Source of the DNA: Bacillota bacterium
GTDB taxonomy: Bacteria; Bacillota; Clostridia; Acetivibrionales; DSM-2933
Reading direction: 5' to 3'
Assembly: GCA_023441845.1 (NCBI GenBank)
Contig: JAEZNF010000484.1
Location: 1 to 5,078, forward strand
Length of the DNA: 5,078 bases
The number at the start of each line of letters is the position of its first letter. Positions within the stretch are counted from its first letter, which is position 1. The notes under the pieces are model-generated. The model saw only the letters and a list, made by a program, of their open reading frames with translations, was not told the origin of the DNA and did no database searches. Position numbers and translations under genes: made by a program. Positions 1-4,714 of this stretch are shown one piece after another.

Positions 1-273
1 CTTGACAGCCATAAAAAATATGAAAGATTTGTGAGAAATAATTATAAGCATTATGGTGAATTTGTAGCAGTAAGCGGAGGGTATTACCTTGAAAGTATAG
101 AAGAGTTTATATTCTATAATGCCCGTAATGCCTTAAACATATATGATAAGCTCAAAGACATTGAAAGTGATAGCGAACGCTTTTATAAAATTACCAAATA
201 TATTTTGCCATTGGCCCAAAAAACTACAGCAGGATGTTTTGTGCGGTTTTATCTGGATGTCTTCAAGGAATGA
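1..273 (+). CDS. Zinc-dependent phospholipase C family protein, C-terminal end (5' truncated by window)
   Basis: The frame is open from base 1, so this is the last 90 codons of a longer gene. A GTG at 31 is in frame but is not needed as a start. The first residues contain an HxxxE pair (His at bases 10-12, Glu at 22-24, in DSHKKYERFV). This matches the position of the last two zinc ligands, His148 and Glu152, of Clostridium perfringens alpha-toxin as I remember that sequence. The end, LAQKTTAGCFVRFYLDV, resembles the alpha-toxin helix ending NSQKGTAGYIYRFLHDV. The family hydrolyses phospholipid head groups using a three-zinc site and is usually secreted; the signal peptide and the other zinc ligands lie outside the window. 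The protein stops just after the catalytic helical domain, so it lacks the C-terminal C2-like membrane-binding domain of alpha-toxin and is closer in layout to the Bacillus cereus enzyme. Substrate and secretion are inferred. A terminator hairpin follows about 40 bases after the stop. Confidence 0.7.
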   Translation, partial: LDSHKKYERFVRNNYKHYGEFVAVSGGYYLESIEEFIFYNARNALNIYDKLKDIESDSERFYKITKYILPLAQKTTAGCFVRFYLDVFKE

Positions 274-312
274 CATACTATTCTTCTAACCTATATCAGG
301 CTATTAAAGATA

Positions 313-347
313 AAAAGAGGAGGCTTACATTATAACCATCCTCTTTT
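313..347 (+). terminator. Rho-independent-type hairpin after the phospholipase gene
   Basis: AAAAGAGGA (313-321) pairs perfectly with TCCTCTTTT (339-347). The stem extends inward through GG/CC (322-323 with 336-337) past a bulged A338. The loop is about 12 bases. The run of T in the 3' arm and the A run in the 5' arm would let it work in both directions, so it could also stop transcription arriving from the convergent CBM25 gene. Confidence 0.7.
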
Positions 348-356
348 ATTATGGTC

Positions 357-474
357 ATTTCCCGAAGGGAAATCCGGCAAAAGGCGAGGGAACGGTCATT
401 CCGCTTCGCCCCATTGCTCGTCTGTGCAGCCCGGGCCACGATGGCCACGAGCCTTTTATCAGGCGGTATTTCCC
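357..474. repeat. Structured intergenic element, copy 1 (long form)
   Basis: This copy shares two blocks with the element at 3649-3727. AATCCGGCAAAAGGCGAG (371-388) is identical. The block at 439-457 (CGATGGCC, A or C, CGAGCCTTTT) has one mismatch. The blocks form a stem, AAAAGGC (379-385) with GCCTTTT (451-457), continued by tandem G-A/A-G oppositions and a G388-C448 pair. An outer stem pairs GGGAAAT (367-373) with ATTTCCC (468-474). The tip contains the hairpin GGCCA-CGA-TGGCC (434-446). About 45 bases (389-433) are present here and absent from copy 2. The element lies between two converging genes and ends 8 bases from the CBM25 stop codon. Stem arms rich in A and T make it terminator-like on both strands. 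I do not recognise it as a named RNA or repeat family. Confidence 0.6.
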
Positions 475-481
475 GTTCGTA

Positions 482-802
482 TTACTGGTTTATGTCAAAA
501 GAATAGTTCCTTCCGGAATTATTATCCCAGTTGTTTGCGCAGTCCTTAAAGCATAAATTCAGTGTATCTGAATTTAAAACCGGCAAAGTAGCTTCAAAAC
601 CTGTATTTTTTTTATTCATCATATAGTATGAAGAACTGTCCCAGGTTGATCCGAAGCCTACATAAGCATATATGTGAGTTGCGCCGCTTTTTGAAAGCAG
701 ACCGTCATACATAATCTTAACCTTTTCGCCTGATGTCGGAACCGCAGGAGTAATGATTACTCCGTTTGACATATACTCGCTGTTCTTGCTTGCTCTTGGC
801 AT
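482..802 (-). CDS. Stand-alone CBM25 starch/glycogen-binding protein
   Basis: The 106-residue protein is essentially one carbohydrate-binding module of family 25. The C-terminal motif FKDCANNWDNNSGRNY, with its WDNN-G-NY core, is the hallmark of CBM25/CBM53 modules that bind alpha-glucans. Upstream lies the expected beta-sandwich pattern: VKIMYDGLL, then IYAYVGFGSTWD, then FEATLPV. No signal peptide, membrane segment or catalytic domain is visible, so the protein should stay in the cytoplasm and may bind glycogen or another alpha-glucan; the ligand is inferred from the family. The ATG at 802-800 is preceded by a strong Shine-Dalgarno, AAAAGGAGGA (820-811), 8 bases away, which fixes the start. 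The gene is divergent from the nucleotidyltransferase fusion, and its 3' end abuts the structured intergenic element, which may serve as its terminator. Confidence 0.85.
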   Translation of the reverse strand: MPRASKNSEYMSNGVIITPAVPTSGEKVKIMYDGLLSKSGATHIYAYVGFGSTWDSSSYYMMNKKNTGFEATLPVLNSDTLNLCFKDCANNWDNNSGRNYSFDINQ

Positions 803-873
803 ATCTAAAATCCTCCTTTTTAAAACAATGAATTAAAAAAACAATTTGATTAATTCTATAGTATTATTCGCTT

Positions 874-900
874 TTATTATTTAAAAAATACTGTTGTCAA
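874..900 (-). promoter_or_regulatory. Candidate promoter for the CBM25 gene
   Basis: Reading the minus strand, a perfect TTGACA (900-895) is followed after 15 bases by TAATAA (879-874). The spacer is shorter than the usual 17, so the -10 call is uncertain. The expected transcript would have a leader of roughly 65 bases before the ATG at 802. Confidence 0.3.
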
Positions 901-1085
901 AAATAAGCACATGTAATTATGTGGGAATACTTTTTGTTATTTTGAGCATAATAAAAAAGCTTAGTGAAGTTCTAAAACAGTTGAAATGGAAGGCTATGGG
1001 ATACCGGTATTTTTTCAAATTTCAGGTGATGCTTTTGTTTGAAGGAAATGGAATTTTAATCCTGGAGTTTGGGGATATTTGAAAT

Positions 1086-1114
1086 TTGACATTAGTATGA
1101 TGGAAATATTTAGA
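1086..1114 (+). promoter_or_regulatory. Candidate sigma-A-type promoter for the nucleotidyltransferase fusion
   Basis: A perfect -35 box TTGACA (1086-1091) and a weak -10 box TTTAGA (1109-1114) are separated by exactly 17 bases. Transcription would start near 1121, giving a leader of about 25 bases to the start codon at 1146. The -35 box overlaps the downstream arm of a 10-base inverted repeat, which could be an operator. Confidence 0.45.
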
Positions 1115-1131
1115 AATTCAATTATGATATG

Positions 1132-1137
1132 AAAGGA
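1132..1137 (+). promoter_or_regulatory. Ribosome binding site that decides the fusion gene's start
   Basis: AAAGGA sits 8 bases before ATG 1146, which is good spacing. It directly overlaps the alternative upstream ATG at 1137, which therefore cannot use it. Starting at 1146 also gives the usual nucleotidyltransferase N-terminus [16 protein letters not shown]. Confidence 0.6.
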
Positions 1138-1145
1138 TGAATCAA

Positions 1146-1916
1146 ATGAAGGCTGTTATCATGGCGGGGGGTGAAGGTACACGATTAAGACCTCTGACTT
1201 GTAATCGACCAAAGCCAATGGTGCCGGTTGTAAACAAACCAGTCATGGAGCATATTATAGATTTGCTGAAAAAGCATAATCTTACTGATATTGCCGTTAC
1301 ACTGCAGTATATGCCGGAATTAATAAAGGAATTTTTCCATGACGGCAATGAGTTTGGGGTAAATATGAGATACTATATTGAACAAACACCGCTCGGTACT
1401 GCCGGAAGTGTAAAAAACGCCGAAGAATTTTTAAATGATACTTTTGTGGTTATAAGCGGTGATGCTCTGACTGACATTGATTTAAGCAAAGCAATCGAAT
1501 TCCATTTTAACAAGGGTTCAATAGCAACACTTATATTAAAAAGAGTGGATGTTCCGCTTGAATATGGGGTTGTTGTTACTAATGATGAAGGAAGAATAAC
1601 CCGTTTTCTGGAAAAGCCCAGTTGGGGGGAAGTATTCAGTGATACGGTAAATACCGGCATATATATTCTCTCACCCGAGGTACTGGGCTATTTTAACAAA
1701 AACGAAATGTTTGACTTCAGCAAAGACCTATTTCCGATATTGTTAAAGGAAGAGAAGCCGATTTATGGGTTTATAACGGAGGATTATTGGTGTGATATAG
1801 GAGACTTAAGGGCATATAACCAGGTCCATATGGATATACTGGATGGAAAGGTTAAAGTGGTAATTCCTGGGAAAGAAATAAGGGAAGGGGTCTGGGTTGA
1901 TGAAGGAACCGAATAA
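1146..1916 (+). CDS. Sugar-1-phosphate nucleotidyltransferase domain (N-terminal half of the split fusion)
   Basis: The 256-residue product joins a sugar-1-phosphate and an NTP to make a nucleotide sugar plus pyrophosphate, in the cytoplasm. The signature [11 protein letters not shown] (residues 8-18) and Lys23 in RPKP form the nucleotide-binding loop. EQTPLGTAG (79-87) follows. GDA with Asp106 is the first metal ligand, EKP (156-158) and NTG (169-171) bind sugar phosphate, and Asp217 in WCDIGD is the second metal ligand. All catalytic elements appear intact. The family includes GDP-mannose and glucose-1-phosphate enzymes; I cannot tell which sugar or nucleotide is used. The ATG at 1146 is preferred over 1137 because of ribosome-site spacing and because it gives the family N-terminus. 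The stop at 1914-1916 falls just as the beta-helix begins, so the truncated protein would keep its whole catalytic domain but lose the helix often used for assembly or regulation. It might still be active. Confidence 0.75.
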   Translation: MKAVIMAGGEGTRLRPLTCNRPKPMVPVVNKPVMEHIIDLLKKHNLTDIAVTLQYMPELIKEFFHDGNEFGVNMRYYIEQTPLGTAGSVKNAEEFLNDTFVVISGDALTDIDLSKAIEFHFNKGSIATLILKRVDVPLEYGVVVTNDEGRITRFLEKPSWGEVFSDTVNTGIYILSPEVLGYFNKNEMFDFSKDLFPILLKEEKPIYGFITEDYWCDIGDLRAYNQVHMDILDGKVKVVIPGKEIREGVWVDEGTE

Positions 1917-2117
1917 GATAATGAAGCTCTGATCCACTCACCGTGTGTAATAGGCAAAAATACCAGGATAAAGAAGGGTGCAGTTGTTAACAGTTATTCG
2001 GTTATAGGTGATTTTAACATAATCAATGAAAGAAGCGGAATAAAAAGAAGTATTTTATGGAAAAACTGCATAGTTGACAGGAATGTACAAATAAGGGGCA
2101 GTGTCATTTGCAATAAG

Positions 2118-3608
2118 GTGCACATGAAGGATAATACATCGACATTTGAAAACTCAGTGATTGGCGACAGCACTGTGCTAAAGGACAATGTTATTATTAA
2201 GCCAAATATTAAAGTATGGCCTGATAAAATGATAGATGAAGGTGCAGAGGTTAACTCAAACCTGGTATGGGGATCGAAGTATACCCGTTCAATATTCGGA
2301 AATAGGGGAATTGCAGGAGAAATAAACGTAGATATAACACCGGAATACGCATCAAAGCTTGGTGCTGCGTATGGAGCGATTTTTAAAGGCAAGGCCAAGA
2401 TAGGAGTAAGCTGTGATGATTCTTTTTCAGCACAGATGCTGAGAATTTCCTTTATATCGGGTTTGCTATCGGCAGGGATAGAGGTATACGATTTCGGTAA
2501 AATGCTTTTGCCAATTACCAGATCTGCAATCCGTTTTTACAAAAACGACGGAGGAATCCACATAAGCACCTCGACAGATTATGCCGGACGGCTTTTTGTC
2601 GATTTTTTAAATAAAAACGGCAGCAATATAGAAAGGGGCATTGAACGAAAGATAGAAAACGCTTTTGTTAGAGAAGATTTCAGCCGGTGTGAGGGTGACT
2701 GCATAAAAGAAATAAAAGTTATAAGCGATTACAGTAAGTTTTATCAGATGAGTATAATTAATAACGTTATATCGGATAAAATTAAATACAGGATAGTTTT
2801 AAGCTCCAGATCGAATTTTATTACCAGTACCATGTCGGAACTGCTTATAGGATTAGGCTCTGAAGTTGAAACCTATAACGTCAAACTTGTCAATTCGAAA
2901 ACAATGCGCCAAAGCCAGCTACCCAATGATGTAAGGCTGTTTACAAACCATGTTAAAATGGGTGGCTTTGATCTGGGGGTATCAATAGAGGATACTTCGG
3001 AAAAAATGATGTTGATAGACAATAAAGGCAGAATTATAACCGAAGATATGTTTATTGCCCTGATATCTCTCATATTCTTTAAAAAGGTTCAAGGCGGCAC
3101 AGTCGTTGTTCCCATATCTGCGAGCAACGTTGTGGAAAAACTTGCAGGTGAGAACAATGGAAAAGTTATAAGGACAAAAACTTCAACTCAGGATTTCATG
3201 GGGAAGATATTGGGAAGTGAACTCAAAGAGGAAATGCTCGACCAGTTTACCATGCATTTTGATGCGATGGCAGGTCTGGTAAAAATCCTGGATTTTATGA
3301 GTATAAACAATTACAAGCTTTCGGATCTGGTTGATATGATTCCTGATTTTTATATTTCAAAAAGCGAAGTTGAATGTCCATGGGAATCAAAGGGCAAGGT
3401 TATAAGGAAAATTATGCAGGAAAACAATGGTGAAGGAATTGAAACCCTTGAAGGAGTAAAAGTCTTTCAGGAAGGTGGTTGGGTATTGGTTCTGCCTGAC
3501 GCTGAAAAGCCGGTATGTAATGTCATAAGTGAAAGCTACTCGGCTGAGTTTGCAGAAGAGCTTACCAATATTTATATAAACAAGATACGGGAGATCAGCA
3601 GAGGATAA
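2118..3608 (+). CDS. Beta-helix plus phosphohexomutase-like domain, apparently catalytically dead (C-terminal half of the split fusion)
   Basis: The frame is open from 1917; the first usable starts are GTG 2118 and ATG 2124. Only a weak AAGG lies 5 bases before ATG 2124, so independent translation is doubtful. The first part is hexapeptide-repeat beta-helix (for example SVIGDSTVLKDNVIIKP). From residue 375 of the full fusion (WGSKYTRSIFGNRGIAG) it follows the four-domain alpha-D-phosphohexomutase fold, but the signatures are gone. The phosphoserine loop TASHNP is replaced by STSTDY (474-479). The metal loop DGDADR is replaced by EDTSEK (615-620). The phosphate-binding RPSGTEP is replaced by LPDAEKP (783-789). 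No GExSGH sugar-binding loop is visible before DAMAGLVKILDFM. The general fold and length are kept, so this looks like a pseudoenzyme module, perhaps binding a sugar phosphate or regulating the N-terminal enzyme. That role is inference. Confidence 0.5.
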   Translation: MHMKDNTSTFENSVIGDSTVLKDNVIIKPNIKVWPDKMIDEGAEVNSNLVWGSKYTRSIFGNRGIAGEINVDITPEYASKLGAAYGAIFKGKAKIGVSCDDSFSAQMLRISFISGLLSAGIEVYDFGKMLLPITRSAIRFYKNDGGIHISTSTDYAGRLFVDFLNKNGSNIERGIERKIENAFVREDFSRCEGDCIKEIKVISDYSKFYQMSIINNVISDKIKYRIVLSSRSNFITSTMSELLIGLGSEVETYNVKLVNSKTMRQSQLPNDVRLFTNHVKMGGFDLGVSIEDTSEKMMLIDNKGRIITEDMFIALISLIFFKKVQGGTVVVPISASNVVEKLAGENNGKVIRTKTSTQDFMGKILGSELKEEMLDQFTMHFDAMAGLVKILDFMSINNYKLSDLVDMIPDFYISKSEVECPWESKGKVIRKIMQENNGEGIETLEGVKVFQEGGWVLVLPDAEKPVCNVISESYSAEFAEELTNIYINKIREISRG

Positions 3609-3614
3609 AGATAG

Positions 3615-3645
3615 AGGGTAATCATAAAGATTACCCTTAATTTTT
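3615..3645 (+). terminator. Rho-independent terminator of the fusion gene
   Basis: AGGGTAATC (3615-3623) and GATTACCCT (3629-3637) form a perfect 9-bp stem around the loop ATAAA, followed by TAATTTTT. It begins 6 bases after the stop codon at 3608. Retention of a clean promoter and terminator suggests that the interrupted fusion gene was expressed until recently or still is. Confidence 0.85.
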
Positions 3646-3648
3646 AGG

Positions 3649-3727
3649 CCGTTTCTAGGCGGAAAATCCGGCAAAAGGCGAGTGCCTTCGATGGCCCCGA
3701 GCCTTTTGTTTACCAGGGCCATTTACC
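3649..3727. repeat. Structured intergenic element, copy 2 (short form)
   Basis: AATCCGGCAAAAGGCGAG (3665-3682) is identical to copy 1, and the block at 3689-3707 matches copy 1 with one mismatch. The stem AAAAGGC (3673-3679) with GCCTTTT (3701-3707) is preserved, together with the tandem G-A/A-G step and G3682-C3698. The tip is shorter: GCC-TTCGAT-GGC (3684-3695). The outer stem survives in altered form: GGAAAAT (3661-3667) can pair with ATTTACC (3721-3727) with one A-A mismatch, against GGGAAAT/ATTTCCC in copy 1. Like copy 1 it lies in a gap between convergent genes and follows a conventional terminator. Its family is unknown to me. Confidence 0.55.
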
Positions 3728-3739
3728 TTTCCTGATTAT

Positions 3740-3824
3740 ATATGTTGCGAAAAGATTTTACATAATTAAATGCAGTTAAAGCGGCTTCATTTGCAGGATA
3801 AAAGCTGAATTTTTCGCAACATAT
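3740..3824. repeat. 14-bp inverted repeat enclosing 57 bases
   Basis: ATATGTTGCGAAAA (3740-3753) is the exact reverse complement of TTTTCGCAACATAT (3811-3824). Outside the arms, GATT (3734-3737) and AATC (3826-3829) also match with a small offset. It could be a long stem with a 57-base loop, a remnant of a small transposon-like element, or a regulatory hairpin. No transposase or flanking duplication is evident. Confidence 0.6.
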
Positions 3825-3835
3825 GAATCAAGGCA

Positions 3836-3874
3836 TATATTTTGCAATACCTAAAATGTTTATTGCAAAATATA
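3836..3874 (-). terminator. AT-rich perfect hairpin just after the minus-strand gene
   Basis: TATATTTTGCAATA (3836-3849) and TATTGCAAAATATA (3861-3874) form a perfect 14-bp inverted repeat with an 11-base loop. On the minus strand it begins 4 bases after the stop codon of the 3879-4508 gene, the place for a terminator. It has little GC and no T tail, so it may instead protect the transcript's 3' end. Confidence 0.45.
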
Positions 3875-3878
3875 CAGT

Positions 3879-4508
3879 TTAAAGACGGGGCGTATTATAA
3901 TAGTTCCTGTCTTCGGATTGATTCTCTTTGTTCGGAACAAATAGCTTAAACCCTTCTTCATAGTCTTTTACGGCGTCTAAATAATCCTGGTCATTAACTC
4001 TTCCGAAAACACCAAAGATTATTTCTTCAATATAATCATCGAAATAAGTTGTAATAAAGTAATTCCTGACTTTAAGATCTGTCAGCCCTCTGAAGTAATT
4101 TCTGGCAGGTGTAAGCCCGATGTCGACAAGTGCGCTGAAATCTTCCGTCACGATGTCATAATTGCTGTTAGAGCGGAGAATATCCATGTTGCCGGCCACT
4201 AAATCACTGATTGTAATAATTCCGATTTTCTTAAGCTCTTCCTGTATAATTGTTCTGCATAAAAAATGCCGGTCTGTCTCGAAATTTATTTTTTTGTATC
4301 TCTCAAGGTAGTATTCTTCGGGAAAATCCATATCGGTTCTCTTGAGAACAGCCTCAGACAATACCAGAAGTCCCCTGTCAACAAGGTATACTAAAAAATT
4401 CAAATCCCTGTCGCCGCCACTTTTAGCTTTTGAATTATCCAGAATGTTATCCAGTGTAACGCTTAACTTTCGCTTTTCCAATTTATTCAAAAGATTACTG
4501 CTTATCAA
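3879..4508 (-). CDS. Uncharacterised cytoplasmic protein, 209 residues, TTG start
   Basis: I do not recognise this protein. From the preferred start it reads MISSNLLNKLEKRKLSVTLD and has 209 residues. It is rich in charged and aromatic residues, with predicted mixed helix and no signal peptide, membrane segment or metal-binding cluster. The middle (DFSALVDIGLTPARNYFRGL, then YFDDYIEEIIFGVFGR) is the most structured-looking part, and the C-terminus (NKENQSEDRNYYNTPRL) looks disordered. The start at 4508 is chosen because GAGGTGAT (4520-4513) lies directly upstream with good spacing. The frame continues upstream to an ATG at 4577, which would add 23 residues (MLQKSVYRLPNRYPG...), but it has no ribosome binding site and sits within a base or so of the expected transcription start. 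The gene is divergent from the DUF881 gene and convergent with the fusion gene; neither neighbour suggests a function. Confidence 0.65.
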   Translation of the reverse strand: MISSNLLNKLEKRKLSVTLDNILDNSKAKSGGDRDLNFLVYLVDRGLLVLSEAVLKRTDMDFPEEYYLERYKKINFETDRHFLCRTIIQEELKKIGIITISDLVAGNMDILRSNSNYDIVTEDFSALVDIGLTPARNYFRGLTDLKVRNYFITTYFDDYIEEIIFGVFGRVNDQDYLDAVKDYEEGFKLFVPNKENQSEDRNYYNTPRL

Positions 4509-4512
4509 ATGT

Positions 4513-4520
4513 ATCACCTC
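4513..4520 (-). promoter_or_regulatory. Ribosome binding site for the TTG start at 4508
   Basis: On the minus strand GAGGTGAT (4520-4513) precedes TTG (4508-4506), with 8 bases between GAGG and the start codon. It is a near-consensus site inside the longer frame, and it argues for the TTG start over ATG 4577. Confidence 0.6.
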
Positions 4521-4582
4521 GACTTTAGTATAACCAGGATAGCGGTTTGGTAATCTATAGACACTTTTCTGAAGCATTAATA

Positions 4583-4611
4583 ATTATATTTTACATTTGC
4601 TAAAATTGCTT
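4583..4611 (-). promoter_or_regulatory. Candidate promoter for the uncharacterised minus-strand gene
   Basis: The minus strand has a perfect -10 TATAAT (4588-4583). At 17-base spacing the -35 is only AAGCAA (4611-4606), which is weak. Transcription would begin near 4576, leaving a leader of about 68 bases to the TTG start and making the ATG at 4577 unusable. Confidence 0.35.
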
Positions 4612-4638
4612 GAAATATTGATGTAGAATAAGTAGAAT
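4610..4638 (+). promoter_or_regulatory. Sigma-A-type promoter for the DUF881 gene
   Basis: TTGAAA (4610-4615) and TAGAAT (4633-4638) each match consensus at five of six positions and are 17 bases apart. Transcription would start near 4645, giving a leader of about 70 bases. Its -35 box touches the -35 region of the divergent minus-strand promoter. Confidence 0.6.
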
Positions 4639-4714
4639 AGGAATTGTGGCTGGTTTTAAATAATGTTTGCCTATTAATGGTAATGCACTTATTAACAATA
4701 GGAGTCATAACAAT

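Larger units (their letters stand above)
803..1145. other. Divergent intergenic region with no supported gene
   Basis: This 343-base AT-rich gap separates the CBM25 gene from the nucleotidyltransferase fusion. It holds a weak promoter candidate for the CBM25 gene and a better one for the fusion. It also has a 10-base palindrome ATACCGGTAT (1001-1010) followed by six T, and a small inverted repeat CACAT/ATGTG (908-912 and 919-923). A second inverted repeat, at 1015-1024 and 1080-1089, overlaps the -35 box of the fusion promoter. A 62-codon TTG-initiated frame at 894-1082 has no ribosome binding site or recognisable content and is not called. Confidence 0.6.
1146..3608 (+). pseudogene. Nucleotidyltransferase / beta-helix / phosphohexomutase-like fusion gene interrupted by one in-frame TAA
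   Basis: From ATG 1146 to TAA 3606-3608 one frame of 821 codons encodes a complete fusion of the kind annotated in Firmicutes and cyanobacteria as mannose-1-phosphate guanylyltransferase or NTP transferase/phosphoglucomutase. The order is nucleotidyltransferase (about residues 1-235), left-handed beta-helix hexapeptide repeats (about 250-372), then a phosphoglucomutase-like region (about 375-820). Codon 257 (bases 1914-1916) is TAA. The next 563 codons are open in the same frame and stay homologous-looking directly after the stop (NEALIHSPCVIGKNTRIKKG), so there is no frameshift or deletion. The total length suits the family as I know it. Possible explanations are a recent nonsense mutation, a base-call error, or translation as two pieces. 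Readthrough of TAA seems unlikely. The two halves are described separately. Confidence 0.6.

Noticed and set aside
357..474. Riboswitch of a known class (cyclic-di-GMP, cobalamin or similar) suggested by GGCAAAAGGC
   Set aside because: The conserved cores of those classes, as I know them, are not present, and the element lies at gene 3' ends between convergent genes rather than in a leader.
1001..1010. Palindrome ATACCGGTAT followed by six T, as a terminator
   Set aside because: The stem has no room for a loop, and no gene ends upstream on that strand. At most it is a protein-binding site.
894..1082. 62-codon plus-strand frame starting with TTG in the divergent gap
   Set aside because: It has no ribosome binding site, an unlikely composition and no recognisable motif. 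It overlaps the candidate promoter region of the CBM25 gene.
1142..1660. Minus-strand open frames opposite the nucleotidyltransferase
   Set aside because: The plus strand carries all the nucleotidyltransferase motifs. The opposite frames have no ribosome sites and are shadows of that gene, as are those opposite 1994-2398, 2873-3073 and 3387-3722.
1914..1923. Translational coupling or restart at ATG 1921 just after the TAA
   Set aside because: That ATG is in another frame and meets TGA after three codons, so it cannot restart the fusion.
3723..3831. A 34-codon open minus-strand stretch ending FNYVKSFRNIYNQER that looks faintly protein-like
   Set aside because: It has no start codon or ribosome binding site, is preceded by a stop, and overlaps a perfect inverted repeat. 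It is too short to distinguish from chance, though a gene remnant cannot be excluded.
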